Part shown: positions 25,152 through 34,882 of the stretch, one piece after another
Position numbering within the stretch: the first letter of the stretch is position 1
How the letters are laid out: each line of letters starts with the position of its first letter
The notes under the pieces: generated by a model
Told to the model about the DNA's origin: nothing
Databases searched by the model: none
What the model saw: the letters and a program-made list of their open reading frames with translations, nothing else
From: Shewanella sp. MR-4
GTDB taxonomy: Bacteria; Pseudomonadota; Gammaproteobacteria; Enterobacterales; Shewanellaceae
Assembly: GCF_000014685.1 (NCBI RefSeq)
Contig: NC_008321.1
Coordinates: forward strand, 3,221,001 to 3,285,000
DNA length: 64,000 nucleotides
Reading direction: 5' to 3'
Position numbers and translations under genes: made by a program

Positions 25152-27968
25152 TTACTCATCATCGGCTTTATATTCGACATAGGCTTCGCCTTGGCTTAGC
25201 CAGGCTGGCGCGGGTTTACCTTTAAGATAATGGTCGAAGTATTCCATCATCCGAATGCTGTAATCGAGCTTATTAGGGTATTTCTTCAGATGATGGGGTT
25301 CATCTTCATATTGTAAAAACACCACATCTTTACCCGCACGGCGCATCGCCAGGTACATTTCAACACCTTGCTCCCAAGGTACCGCATCGTCTTTATCGCC
25401 AAACATGATCATCAACGGCGTTTGAATGCGATCGGCATAGAATACCGGCGAGTTCTCAATATACTTTTGCGGCGCAGCGAAGAGGCTTTCACCTATGCGG
25501 CTTTGGCCGGTTTCGTATTGGAATTGGCGCGCAAGCCCTGTGCCATGGCGAATACCGCTGTAGGCGCTGGTCATGTTGGCCACTGGTGCACCCGCCACCG
25601 CGGCTTTAAACATCTTGGTTTGAGTGATGGCAAACGCCGTTTGATAACCGCTCCAAGAGTGTCCTTGTAAACCAATGGCGTTAGCATCGGCAACGCCCAT
25701 ATCGATAAGCTTTTGCACGCCCGAGGTCAGGGCTTGAACCGAACTGGCGCCGGGATAACCGATATCGAAACGAATATCCGGCAAGAATACCGCATAACCG
25801 TTATTCACATACCAAGCGAAGTTTGGTCTGTGGTTGACCTTCATTTGCGGGAAGGCATGTAGTCTGTCGGTCATAAAGCGATAGTAGTAAACCAGCACAG
25901 GATAACGCTCGCCCGCTTGATAGTTCGTCGGCTTAATCAACACGCCATCGAGCGGCTTGCCATCACCATTGGTCCAATGCACTAATTCGGCTTGGCTCCA
26001 ATTAAAGGCTTGGCGCTGCTTATCTAAATCGGTTTGCTTCACGGCATTTTGTGGCGCTTGATAGCTTGCGGTGTATAAATCGGGGAACAGATCGAAGCGC
26101 TCCTTAGAAAACACTAAGGTATCCGCATCTTTACTGCGACCAAGCACAGTTAATTTATACTCGCCTTCCATCAAGGTCTTAACGCCCGCTTCGCCTAAGG
26201 TCGCTTGATAAAAACCATCGGCCTTAGTCTTGTCGCTGTAACCATGCAGCAGCACAGTGGCATTGTAAGCCAGTGTGGTTGGCTCATCGGGATTATCGAC
26301 TAAACCTTCAACACGATATTGGATTTTTTGAGCGCGTCCCTGCCCCGCGGTTAAGGCAAATCCGCTTTTCGATGCGGTATTAAACTGCCATACATCGTAT
26401 TTGTCGTAGACGAGGAAACCTGCATCGTCCTTAAGCCAAGGGCCAAAACCATAACCCGGTGCATTGGAAGGATAATCATGGTCCTCGTCGGCAAAACTCA
26501 CCTTTAAAGACTTGGTCAGATTGGTACGACGCCCTTCGGCAATATCGTATAAATACACATTACCTTGCTGATAATAGGCTACATATTTACCGTCGCCCGA
26601 TAAGCTAGGATCAGAATCGCTTGGCTGCTGGGTTAACAATGGTAACTTGCGGCCCGTGTTGATATCCACCAAGTAATAATCCTGATAAAAACCCGCCCAA
26701 GTGATCATCTTGCGATAGGGTAAGTCAGAGCTTGCCAGCATATAACGTTTATGCTGCGACAGAGTCACATCCGGCACCGTTTTATCGCCAAGCTGCACCA
26801 CATTATTTGAGCCTAAATGCAGCACGGCTAAGTAAGTACGCTTTTGCTCTTTATCATATTGTTTGATTTCATGGGGTTTAATCCGCGGATCGTCCCCATG
26901 CCAAACCTTAAGTCCACGTAGGCCTGTAACTATCTCTTTGTCGTAAAGATCTTTTTCTTCAGCTATTTTCTTCAGGCTGAGCTGCTGGCTCACTTCAGGC
27001 ACGCGGCCAAAGAAGAGTCGCTCACTGTCTAGGGAGAAGTTTAAACTGGCGTAACGGTTTAACGTCCACTCTTTGGTATTTGGCACAGGGCGAATTTTGC
27101 CCGAAGCGATATCGACTAGGCTTAGCTGATAGCTGCGGCCATAGGGTAATTCACTCGCATCCCCTTGAGTAAAGGCCAGCCAGCGACCATTTTTCGACAG
27201 TGAAACCGCACCGATTTGCTGAGTTTGAGATTCAAATGCCGTTGATTTTTTGTAGTCTTTCAAATCAATCAGTTGCAGTTGATGTTGTTTCGCCTCGATA
27301 TCATTGACCGCAACGGCCAAGCGGCGACTGTCTTTATCAAACTGATAGGCGGTCACATGTTCCAGATCCACCCGCTGCGATGGTGAAGACAAATTCACTA
27401 AACTCAAACGACGGCCTTGGTCGAACTTATCGACCTTCACCTTCTCGGCTTTGGGCTTATAATCGGCGCCTTCGGTCTTCTCTTTGGCGTCTTTCTTAGC
27501 CTCTTCGTCGGCTTCAAACCAAATGGCTAAATGCGCGCCATCGTCGCTAAAGACAAATTCTTTTACCCGTTCAAATTTGGTTTGCGTGCCCGTTTCAGTG
27601 TCGAGCAGCACCATATCGGCCTTAAGCTTTTTCTTCGCTTTAGCATCGCTGGTTTCAACGGTGAGTAAACTGGGTTTAACCGCCATCGCTACATAACGGC
27701 CTGTGTGACTCACAATAGGATCCGAGCCACCTTCAATTTGGAATGCGTTACCTGTCTGTAGATTCTTAATCAAACCATGGCTATCGCCACGATCCGGTGC
27801 CACCTCCACCGCGAGCACTTGACCATTGTCAGCGATAACGGGTTTTTCGAGGGACTCAAACTTCATTATGTCGGTCAGGGTAAGCGGTTTAGTGCTGGTT
27901 TCTGCATGGGCATTGGGCAGTATTCCGAGGGATAAAAGCACTAGCGATGTGATAGGTAATAACTTCAA
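25152..27968 (-). CDS. S9-family (prolyl oligopeptidase-like) exported peptidase
   Basis: 938 residues, with a signal peptide (cleavage after AHA near residue 22), a long beta-propeller region with WD/PD40-like repeats (about 50-620), and a C-terminal alpha/beta hydrolase domain. The catalytic triad is visible: Ser in GLQGHSWSGYQT (about residue 770), Asp in MFGDKDDAVPW and His in YEDEPHHLKKY. It probably cleaves dipeptides or short peptides in the periplasm. A charged Lys/Glu-rich insert at about 150-180 interrupts the propeller. Monocistronic. Confidence 0.88.
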   Translation of the reverse strand: MKLLPITSLVLLSLGILPNAHAETSTKPLTLTDIMKFESLEKPVIADNGQVLAVEVAPDRGDSHGLIKNLQTGNAFQIEGGSDPIVSHTGRYVAMAVKPSLLTVETSDAKAKKKLKADMVLLDTETGTQTKFERVKEFVFSDDGAHLAIWFEADEEAKKDAKEKTEGADYKPKAEKVKVDKFDQGRRLSLVNLSSPSQRVDLEHVTAYQFDKDSRRLAVAVNDIEAKQHQLQLIDLKDYKKSTAFESQTQQIGAVSLSKNGRWLAFTQGDASELPYGRSYQLSLVDIASGKIRPVPNTKEWTLNRYASLNFSLDSERLFFGRVPEVSQQLSLKKIAEEKDLYDKEIVTGLRGLKVWHGDDPRIKPHEIKQYDKEQKRTYLAVLHLGSNNVVQLGDKTVPDVTLSQHKRYMLASSDLPYRKMITWAGFYQDYYLVDINTGRKLPLLTQQPSDSDPSLSGDGKYVAYYQQGNVYLYDIAEGRRTNLTKSLKVSFADEDHDYPSNAPGYGFGPWLKDDAGFLVYDKYDVWQFNTASKSGFALTAGQGRAQKIQYRVEGLVDNPDEPTTLAYNATVLLHGYSDKTKADGFYQATLGEAGVKTLMEGEYKLTVLGRSKDADTLVFSKERFDLFPDLYTASYQAPQNAVKQTDLDKQRQAFNWSQAELVHWTNGDGKPLDGVLIKPTNYQAGERYPVLVYYYRFMTDRLHAFPQMKVNHRPNFAWYVNNGYAVFLPDIRFDIGYPGASSVQALTSGVQKLIDMGVADANAIGLQGHSWSGYQTAFAITQTKMFKAAVAGAPVANMTSAYSGIRHGTGLARQFQYETGQSRIGESLFAAPQKYIENSPVFYADRIQTPLMIMFGDKDDAVPWEQGVEMYLAMRRAGKDVVFLQYEDEPHHLKKYPNKLDYSIRMMEYFDHYLKGKPAPAWLSQGEAYVEYKADDE

Positions 27969-28222
27969 TGTCTTCCTCTTTTATGTAGTTGTTAGACTAA
28001 AGTAGACTTTTTTAACCATTGGTCCTCCATCATCGTTATAACCCAGTATTTTTACAAGTTATACCCGATAAAAAATCGTGATATTGCTCACTATTTCCTG
28101 TGAAGTTTGACCAAAGACGGTTAAAATAATGGGGAGAAAAAACACCAAATTCATAGTCATGTTACCCGGCTAATCCCGGGTCGGACAATTGCAGTAACGA
28201 CGAACCGTGGAAGGACTTCTCC

Positions 28223-29233
28223 ATGTCAAAAAGAACGATAACCGTAATTCCAGGTGATGGAATTGGCCCAAGTATTATTGATTCAGCCTTAAAAATTCTT
28301 GATAAAGCAGGTTGTGATTTTGAATATGAATTTGCCGATGCCGGCTTAACTGCTCTCGAGAAGCAGGGTGAACTACTTCCGCAGCGTACTTTAGAACTGA
28401 TCGAAAAAAACCGCATCACCCTGAAAGGCCCGCTGACGACACCAGTAGGCGAAGGCTTCACCTCTATCAACGTGACATTACGTAAGAAATTCGGCCTGTA
28501 CGCTAACGTGCGTCCAGTGTTGTCTTTCAAAGGCACTCAAGCCCGTTATGAAAACATTGATATCATCACAGTGCGTGAAAACACCGAAGGCATGTACTCA
28601 GGCCACGGTCAAAAAGTGTCTGAAGACGGCACCACAGCTGAAGCGACCAGTATCGTCACTCGCCAAGGCGCTGAGCAGATCGCGACATTCGCCTACGAAC
28701 TGGCCCGCAAAGAAAACCGTAAGAAAGTCACTATCGTGCATAAAGCAAACATCATGAAGTCAACTTCAGGCCTGTTCCTGAAAGTGGCCCGTGAAGTGAG
28801 CCAACGCTACCCAGACATCAAAACCGAAGAAATGATCGTCGATGCGACTTGCATGAAGCTAGTGATGAACCCAGAAAACTTCGACGTTATCGTGACCACC
28901 AACCTGTTTGGTGACATTCTGTCGGATCTGTGTGCTGGTTTAGTTGGCGGTTTAGGTATGGCACCCGGCGCCAACATTGGCCGTGATGCAGCGATTTTCG
29001 AAGCGGTTCATGGCAGCGCGCCAGATATCGCTGGTAAAAACCTCGCAAACCCAACCTCTGTGATCTTAGCCTCTATCCAAATGCTGGAATACTTAGGCAT
29101 GGCTGATAAAGCCGACATGATCCGTAAAGCCGTATCGGCAGTGATTGAAGAAGGCGACCGTACGACTCGCGATTTAGGCGGCACCCACGGCACGACTGAC
29201 TTCACTCAAGCGGTGCTTGACCGTCTGTCATAA
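28223..29233 (+). CDS. NAD-type isocitrate dehydrogenase
   Basis: 336 residues, a short member of the isocitrate/isopropylmalate dehydrogenase family. Seen: VIPGDGIGPSI at the start, the substrate loop TTPVGEGFTSINVTLRK, the Tyr/Arg region ENTEGMYSG, metal-binding Asp in NLFGDILSDLCAGLVGG, and the coenzyme loop HGSAPDIAGKNLANP. The short length and loop composition favour the NAD-dependent class over the larger NADP enzyme, and favour isocitrate over isopropylmalate. It oxidises isocitrate to 2-oxoglutarate in the TCA cycle. A small hairpin ACCCGG/CCGGGT (28164-28181) precedes the gene. Confidence 0.85.
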   Translation: MSKRTITVIPGDGIGPSIIDSALKILDKAGCDFEYEFADAGLTALEKQGELLPQRTLELIEKNRITLKGPLTTPVGEGFTSINVTLRKKFGLYANVRPVLSFKGTQARYENIDIITVRENTEGMYSGHGQKVSEDGTTAEATSIVTRQGAEQIATFAYELARKENRKKVTIVHKANIMKSTSGLFLKVAREVSQRYPDIKTEEMIVDATCMKLVMNPENFDVIVTTNLFGDILSDLCAGLVGGLGMAPGANIGRDAAIFEAVHGSAPDIAGKNLANPTSVILASIQMLEYLGMADKADMIRKAVSAVIEEGDRTTRDLGGTHGTTDFTQAVLDRLS

Positions 29234-29251
29234 TCGCTCTGCGCGAAACAA

Positions 29252-29277
29252 AAAACGCACCTAGGGGTGCGTTTTTT
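29252..29277 (+). terminator. Intrinsic terminator of the isocitrate dehydrogenase gene
   Basis: ACGCACC/GGTGCGT stem flanked by A-run and T7. Confidence 0.9.
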
Positions 29278-29310
29278 TATGGCCGCTATATAGTGGGACA
29301 GCCAAACAAA

Positions 29311-29335
29311 AAGCCCCAAACATCACTTGGGGCTT
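29311..29335 (-). terminator. Intrinsic terminator of rlmM
   Basis: AAGCCCCAA/TTGGGGCTT stem; T-run on the minus strand. Confidence 0.88.
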
Positions 29336-29367
29336 CACTCACGAAAAGAACGGTAAAAAACCGCTGA

Positions 29368-30453
29368 TTAGTTCCAAGCCTGGCTCGGTCTAATCCACAG
29401 GTGAACAGTCACTTCATCACGGTCATGGTATAAGTGCTTACACTGCAACTGGAATTCGTTGATGCCGTTTTCCTTGAGGATTTCCTGCATGGTATTCAAA
29501 ATCGCCATCACTTCTTTATAACGGCTCTTCATCGGCAGTTTGAGGTTGAAAATCGCTTCTTTAAACCAGCCATTGATGGCCCAAGCTTCAATCAACTCAG
29601 CCACGCGCGCGGGTTTTTCAACCATGTCACAGACTAACCAATAAATGTTTTTGCGCTGTGGTTCGAAGCGGAAACCATCCTCGCGGAAATGTTTCACTTG
29701 TCCGGTTTCCATCAGCTTTTCGTTCATTGGGCCATTATCGACAGCAGAGACCATCATGCCACGACGCACCAGTTGATAAGTCCAACCGCCAGGACAAGCA
29801 CCTAAGTCCACCGCATTCATGCCGCTGCGAACCCGTTCTTCCTGCTCTTCTTTAGGCACAAACTGCGCGAATGCTTCATCGAGTTTCAGGCTTGAGCGGC
29901 TCGGCGCATCGGCAGCCATTTTCAGGCGCGGGATCCCCATAAAATAGGGTGAGCTATTGTTACTGAAGGAATAACCTGCGTAGGCGCGACCTGGACCGAT
30001 AAAACAGACGTGAATAATCGGACGCTTAGGATTTTCCTGTGCCAGTAAACTGCCGGATTTTTTCAAATGCTGGCGCAAAGGCACGGTAAACTTACGGCAA
30101 AATGCCGACAGCTCTTTCGCTTCGTTGGTGTCTGGAGTTTCAACCCTCAGCTCACCCGCTTTACTGACGTCACTGAGCGCCGCCACAATCGGGCTGACAC
30201 GATCAGACTCGGGTAAATCCGCCAACAGTTCGCTTGCGGCAAACATCTGACGGGCAAAAATCAGTGAATCCAACGGCAATTGCTTCACTAAGGTATCGCC
30301 GCCGTCTTCTTCAAAACATTGATATACCACGTAGGCATCGTTGTTGTTGGCCTTAACAAAGCCACCCACATTGAGCTCGGCGGCTCGCTGTTGGATTTCT
30401 GCTGCGCATTCTTTCTCATAGCCTGCACGGCAAAATAAAAATAGGTTTTTCAT
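29368..30453 (-). CDS. rlmM: 23S rRNA 2'-O-ribose methyltransferase RlmM
   Basis: 361 residues from the ATG at 30453, chosen for the AAGGA ribosome site and the family start MKNLFLFCRAGYEKECA; the frame continues to 30531 without support. An N-terminal THUMP-like half is followed by a Rossmann methyltransferase half with the SAM motif NAVDLGACPGGWTYQLV, and the catalytic Lys/Asp/Lys/Glu set in the region VCDMVEKP and NLKLPMKSRY. It methylates C2498 of 23S rRNA. The neighbours DUF423 (ygdD) and gcvA occur in the same order in E. coli. Confidence 0.95.
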   Translation of the reverse strand: MKNLFLFCRAGYEKECAAEIQQRAAELNVGGFVKANNNDAYVVYQCFEEDGGDTLVKQLPLDSLIFARQMFAASELLADLPESDRVSPIVAALSDVSKAGELRVETPDTNEAKELSAFCRKFTVPLRQHLKKSGSLLAQENPKRPIIHVCFIGPGRAYAGYSFSNNSSPYFMGIPRLKMAADAPSRSSLKLDEAFAQFVPKEEQEERVRSGMNAVDLGACPGGWTYQLVRRGMMVSAVDNGPMNEKLMETGQVKHFREDGFRFEPQRKNIYWLVCDMVEKPARVAELIEAWAINGWFKEAIFNLKLPMKSRYKEVMAILNTMQEILKENGINEFQLQCKHLYHDRDEVTVHLWIRPSQAWN

Positions 30454-30525
30454 GGAGATCCTTAAGAAATCCAAGCCATAAACATGGCCGACTATCGATT
30501 TGGGCGCCAGTATAGCAATTTCAAT

Positions 30526-30560
30526 ACACAAAAGCCCGATTTGCTATCGGGCTTTTGTGT
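30526..30560 (-). terminator. Strong symmetric terminator downstream of the DUF423 gene
   Basis: Perfect 15-bp stem from 30526-30540 to 30546-30560 (core AAAAGCCCGAT/ATCGGGCTTTT) with a 5-base loop. Confidence 0.9.
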
Positions 30561-30606
30561 GATTGGCAGGGAGAACCAATGGCGCAATGGCTACGCCATA
30601 CGAGCA

Positions 30607-30999
30607 TTATGACTCGTTACCATCCACCACTTTATGGCGCCATACAGCCGCGGCCAGCAATAACCAACCTAAGAGGAAACAGCCACCGCCCATCGGCGTG
30701 ATAGGGCCAAACCATTTGCTACCGACCAGCGCCAAACCGTAAAGCGAGCCAGAAAACAGCACAATACCGGCCATAAACAGGTACGCCGCCCAATCCAGCA
30801 AACGTGAGGTTAACCACTGCCCAGCAAAGGCCACGGCAATCAGCGCAAAGGTATGATAGAAGTGATATTGCACCCCCAGATTAAACACCTCAATCAGCTC
30901 AGGCGGTGCGACAGCCTTGAGTCCATGGGCGCCAAAGGCGCCTAGCGCGACCGCAAAAAATCCGCTTACTGCGGCGAGTAACAACAATCCTTTACGCAT
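30607..30999 (-). CDS. DUF423 inner membrane protein (YgdD-like)
   Basis: 130 residues from the ATG at 30999, preceded by TTGGAGG; the upstream frame to 31074 is unsupported. Four membrane helices and the family start LLAAVSGFFAVALGAFGAHGLK. Function unknown. It lies between rlmM and gcvA-side genes as in E. coli, with 87 bp to the hydrolase gene upstream. Confidence 0.88.
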   Translation of the reverse strand: MRKGLLLLAAVSGFFAVALGAFGAHGLKAVAPPELIEVFNLGVQYHFYHTFALIAVAFAGQWLTSRLLDWAAYLFMAGIVLFSGSLYGLALVGSKWFGPITPMGGGCFLLGWLLLAAAVWRHKVVDGNES

Positions 31000-31086
31000 T
31001 TTTACCTCCAAAAACCAATAGGCTTTACGACAGACGACGCTCAGGCTGTAACGCCTGAGCGCTTTAGGCCACATTAAGAATAAGCA

Positions 31087-31758
31087 TTAGCCAATAAATT
31101 TTGCTGATAAATCAACAGCCAATGCAAGGTTAGCCGCTTCGGTCGTGCCTGACGACTTTCTTGGGACAAAACTATGATCCCCATCGGCTAAGTATTCAAT
31201 TTGAATATCGCGCTTAAGCGGCCAGCTAGGGATTTGCATCTTACCGCCAAACTTATCCCGCTCCCCTTGCAGCACTAATACGGGCACTTGGCAGTCGTTT
31301 AGGGGTTCTAACCTAGGTTCACCGCCCTTAAGCGGAATAAAGGGATAACCTAAACAAATGACGCTGTCGATACGGCTCGCTTGCACACTATCGCAGGCCA
31401 ATAAAGCCGCCATGCGTCCGCCCATGGATTTGCCCATCAAGACCACACGCTTAACCATAGGCTGAGCGTGCGCCACATCGAGCATCTCGCTAAAACGGGC
31501 AAGCAACTTTGGCGCTCTGTCAGGGGGGCGCTTTTTACCATCCACGGCATTGGCCTGCATGTAGGGAAAGTTAAAGCGCATCACTTGAAACCCCTTGGCG
31601 ACAAGACCTGCGGCCATTTGGCACATAAAGTCGGAGTCTCGATTCGCTCCCGCGCCGTGGGCAAATAAAATCAAGGTTTCTGATGGCTCGCCTTCTAACA
31701 CATAGGCGTTTGAAGCAACATCCTCGTTGACCAAAGGATTATCCGGGCAACAACTCAC
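31087..31758 (-). CDS. Alpha/beta hydrolase, KANL3/Tex30-like
   Basis: About 223 residues from a GTG at 31758, chosen because GAGGAG lies 7 nt upstream; a TTG at 31776 is the other option. Hydrolase features: oxyanion region LFAHGAGANRDSDFM, nucleophile elbow GKSMGGRMAA, acid region VLQGERDKFGG and catalytic His in LADGDHSFVPRKS. It probably cleaves an ester or acyl bond; substrate unknown. The start overlaps the end of the gcvA gene by about 20 bp, so the two are cotranscribed. Confidence 0.8.
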   Translation of the reverse strand: MSCCPDNPLVNEDVASNAYVLEGEPSETLILFAHGAGANRDSDFMCQMAAGLVAKGFQVMRFNFPYMQANAVDGKKRPPDRAPKLLARFSEMLDVAHAQPMVKRVVLMGKSMGGRMAALLACDSVQASRIDSVICLGYPFIPLKGGEPRLEPLNDCQVPVLVLQGERDKFGGKMQIPSWPLKRDIQIEYLADGDHSFVPRKSSGTTEAANLALAVDLSAKFIG

Positions 31759-32650
31759 TGCGTGACTCCTCGGCAAACATATCTAACATCCACTCACGAA
31801 ACGCGACCACTTTACCGAGCTCGGCATGATTCTGTTGGCAGACGAGGTAATAAGCATCTTTACTCACTAACACTTCTTGGAATGGGCACACCAGTCGCCC
31901 CGCCTTAATATCGGGGCGAGCGAGTACGCTATAACCCAAGGCCACACCTTGGCCGTGGGCCGCCGCCTGCAAAACGAGGGAGGAATGACTGAAAATCGGC
32001 CCTTGGTTGACGTTGATATCGTGAATGCCACATTGTCTAAACCAAGCCTGCCAATCGTGGCGGCTCATATCGTGCAGCAGGGTGTGGTATTTTAAATCTT
32101 CCGGCTTTGATAACGGCTTAGGGCCGTTTAACAGCATGGGCGAACATACAGGGATCAGCACTTCATTGCGGAGTTTATCGGCGCGCAGTCCCGGCCAATT
32201 GCCTAAACCATAATAAATGGCGACGTCGACATCGTCGGTTAAGGAGCTGGCCTCTGTGTCAACCGCTTTAATTCGTACGTCAATGTCGGGATTTTTTTCA
32301 CTAAACTTCGACAGGCGCGGCACCAGCCACTGAATCGCAAAACTGGGCGACATACTCACGGTCAACGAACCAATGGCGCTACGTGCGAGCAGCCTGTCGG
32401 TCGCATCCGCCAGTTGAGTGAAGATATCTTTAATATCGAGAAAATAGCTCTGACCTTCTTCGGTCAGCAGCAGCGAACGATTCTTTCGGCGAAATAATTT
32501 TAATCCGAGAAAATCTTCCAGCGCCTTAATTTGGTGACTCACCGCAGCCTGAGTCACAAACAATTCTTCAGCCGCTCGAGTAAAGCTCAAATGCCGTGCG
32601 GCGGCCTCAAATGCTTTAACCGCATTCAGTGGTGGTAAGCGTCTTGACAT
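31739..32650 (-). CDS. gcvA: LysR-family regulator GcvA-like
   Basis: 303 residues. The helix-turn-helix start RRLPPLNAVKAFEAAARHLSFTRAAEELFVTQAAVSHQIK is the typical GcvA/AmpR-type form, followed by a ligand-binding domain with SPSFAIQWLVPRL. GcvA in E. coli controls the glycine cleavage operon. Synteny with ygdD and rlmM supports the call. Its 3' end overlaps the downstream hydrolase gene. Confidence 0.85.
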   Translation of the reverse strand: MSRRLPPLNAVKAFEAAARHLSFTRAAEELFVTQAAVSHQIKALEDFLGLKLFRRKNRSLLLTEEGQSYFLDIKDIFTQLADATDRLLARSAIGSLTVSMSPSFAIQWLVPRLSKFSEKNPDIDVRIKAVDTEASSLTDDVDVAIYYGLGNWPGLRADKLRNEVLIPVCSPMLLNGPKPLSKPEDLKYHTLLHDMSRHDWQAWFRQCGIHDINVNQGPIFSHSSLVLQAAAHGQGVALGYSVLARPDIKAGRLVCPFQEVLVSKDAYYLVCQQNHAELGKVVAFREWMLDMFAEESRSELLPG

Positions 32651-32826
32651 AGTGATCTCTATCTCAATTTTTAATTAGTTTTTCTAATCCGTATTGTTAC
32701 ATTTAATCGTTTGTAAAGGCCAGCGTTTTTGATTAAATTTTGCGCCAACGAAACACATGAGTTGGACAATCTCGAACGGGTGATGGGAATGTCTGACAGC
32801 AATACTTTGTCAGCCCGGAGGCGACT

Positions 32827-33060
32827 ATGTTCAATTTAAAATCTGCTTTTGCATTAGTGTTAGTCAGCGCACTCAGTGCCAATGTCAGCGCAAATGTTAT
32901 CGATGCAGAAATTATCATCGACACCAGTGATTTACAGGCCAGCATCAATGCCGAACTGACTGCGACGATGGAAAAAATGCATCAAGAAGCGCTGCAGGAT
33001 CCTACCTTATTGCTTGCCGATGAAGTGTTACCGGCCCAGCAAGTGGTGAAGACCGAATAA
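32827..33060 (+). CDS. Small exported protein, unknown
   Basis: 77 residues with a clear signal peptide (MFNLKSAFALVLVSALSANVSA, cleavage near residue 22) and a 55-residue acidic helical remainder. GGAGG precedes the ATG at proper spacing and an intrinsic terminator follows, so it is a real transcription unit. No known domain. Divergent from gcvA. Confidence 0.7.
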   Translation: MFNLKSAFALVLVSALSANVSANVIDAEIIIDTSDLQASINAELTATMEKMHQEALQDPTLLLADEVLPAQQVVKTE

Positions 33061-33083
33061 ATTGCACTGCTGAGCAGTAAAAT

Positions 33084-33111
33084 AAAAGCCGCATTCCAAT
33101 GCGGCTTTTTT
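33084..33111 (+). terminator. Intrinsic terminator of the small exported protein gene
   Basis: AAAAGCCGCATT-cc-AATGCGGCTTTTTT. Downstream, GCGCATTAAGGCC occurs twice near 33134 and 33157. Confidence 0.9.
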
Positions 33112-33211
33112 GTATTCGTTTACCTGCTTATTGGCGCATTAAGGCCCCAATTCATGCGCATTAAGGCCAAAATTGACGTTTGGCCTTCGCACGAGCATTA
33201 CTGGTTATCGC

Positions 33212-34666
33212 TTAAGGGCGGTAGACCTTAACATTATGATAACCTTGCTCAATCAGGTATAGCGCCTGTAATTTACTCATCACACCACGCTCACAGTACA
33301 ACAGGTAAGTCTTCTGCTTATCGAGATCGGCAAACTGAGTCGCTAATTTGAAGAAAGGAATGCGCTTGATTTCCACGCCTTCAATCTCTAGCGGCTTGTT
33401 CTCTTCTTCCTCTGGGGCGCGAATATCAATCACCACTTCATTGGTGTCGATAGCAACAACGGTTTCAGTTTCAGTGATACGCGTATTCATTTGTTCTGCT
33501 ATCTCCCTGATATCAATGACCACGGCCTGCTCAACGATACGGTCAATCAAGTCCTCAGAGAATTTAGTCTCCTCGGCCTCAACCTTGGCCAGTACCGCCT
33601 TCACGGTTGGCTTTTGCGAAATCACGCCGCAATATTCAGGCATAGATTTAGCAAAATCTTCGGTACCGATACGGCGACATTCGTTGATGATGTCCTGCTT
33701 GTCCATGGCGATCAGCGGGCGCAGGATCAGCATATCGGTGCAGCGGTCAATGACGTTTAAATTGGTTAAAGTTTGGCTCGATACTTGGCCTAAACTCTCA
33801 CCTGTCACAATCGCCTGAATGCCCATACGCTCGGCAATACGCGCCGCGGTGCGCATCATCATACGCTTGAGCACCACGCCCATTTGACCGTTGTCGATTT
33901 TCTCTAAAATCTCGGCCACCACAGGCTCGAACGGCACAGATACAAACTTCACCTTGTGGGATTCACCATAGGTTTTCCACAAATGGTAAGCGACTTGTTT
34001 CACGCCAATTTCATGCTGCGCACCGCCGAGGTTGAAGAAACAGTAATGGGTACGAGCGCCCTTCTTAATAAATTGGTAGCTCGACACGCCTGAGTCAAAA
34101 CCGCCCGAAATCAAAGACAACACATCTTCCTGTGTCGCCATTGGGAAGCCGCCTAAGCCTTCGATACGCTTAGTCACCATATACAGTTTATCGCCCTCGA
34201 TTTCGAGGTTAACTGTCACTTCTGGGTTCTTTAAACGCACGCCAATCGCATCGGTAAACTGGTTTAAACCACCACCGACATAACGCTCGACTTCGATAGA
34301 GTTAAAATCGTGGGAGCCAGTACGTTTGACGCGCACACAGAAGGTTTTACCGGCAATTTGGTCACGGTAAACGGGTAAGACTTGCTGGTAGATATCGTCG
34401 ACTGAGGTAAAGCTGTATTCATCCACTTGCACCACATGGGCGATCCCAGGAATACAGGCTAAACGCTCACCAAAGGCCTGAGCTAATTCAGGTTTATCAT
34501 TTGGCACCTTTACCCAAATACGGTCCCATTGACGTTGCACTTTGGCATCTTCATCAACTTTTTTGAGCACGTTACGGATGTTGGTTTCAAGCATTTTGGT
34601 GAAGCGCATGCGCACGGGCTTGCTCTTCATCATGATTTCTGGGTACAGCTTTACAATAAACTTCAT
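33212..34666 (-). CDS. thiI: tRNA 4-thiouridine synthase / thiamine thiazole sulfurtransferase ThiI
   Basis: 484 residues, the long form. Order: N-terminal ferredoxin-like and THUMP domain (1-165), PP-loop ATPase with SLISGGFDSGVSSYQ (about 185-200), Cys in PEYCGVISQKP, and a C-terminal rhodanese domain (about 405-484) with the active Cys in LLYCERGVMSKLQA. It transfers sulfur to tRNA U8 and, through the rhodanese part, to thiamine thiazole synthesis. Nearby xseB-ispA-dxs is a classic neighbourhood; pomAB lie between. Confidence 0.95.
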   Translation of the reverse strand: MKFIVKLYPEIMMKSKPVRMRFTKMLETNIRNVLKKVDEDAKVQRQWDRIWVKVPNDKPELAQAFGERLACIPGIAHVVQVDEYSFTSVDDIYQQVLPVYRDQIAGKTFCVRVKRTGSHDFNSIEVERYVGGGLNQFTDAIGVRLKNPEVTVNLEIEGDKLYMVTKRIEGLGGFPMATQEDVLSLISGGFDSGVSSYQFIKKGARTHYCFFNLGGAQHEIGVKQVAYHLWKTYGESHKVKFVSVPFEPVVAEILEKIDNGQMGVVLKRMMMRTAARIAERMGIQAIVTGESLGQVSSQTLTNLNVIDRCTDMLILRPLIAMDKQDIINECRRIGTEDFAKSMPEYCGVISQKPTVKAVLAKVEAEETKFSEDLIDRIVEQAVVIDIREIAEQMNTRITETETVVAIDTNEVVIDIRAPEEEENKPLEIEGVEIKRIPFFKLATQFADLDKQKTYLLYCERGVMSKLQALYLIEQGYHNVKVYRP

Positions 34667-34823
34667 GGGATTTCCGCGGGCAATTTTGTAAACAGCAAAA
34701 TTGGTTAAAAGAATAATCGCCGGATTATAACAAACTCACGGCGATTGGCGCACCTGTTTCAACACTCGGGCTGCTCGTGGCGTGCGCTTATGCACAGTTG
34801 AACTTATAGTCAAAAAATCACAA

Positions 34824-34850
34824 ATAAAAAAGCCGTGAGCAAGTCACGGC
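34824..34850 (-). terminator. Intrinsic terminator of pomAB
   Basis: GCCGTGA/TCACGGC stem with 5-base loop; minus-strand T-run. Confidence 0.88.
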
Positions 34851-34882
34851 GTTTTTATCGAATCACAGGTTTGGATTAAGAG

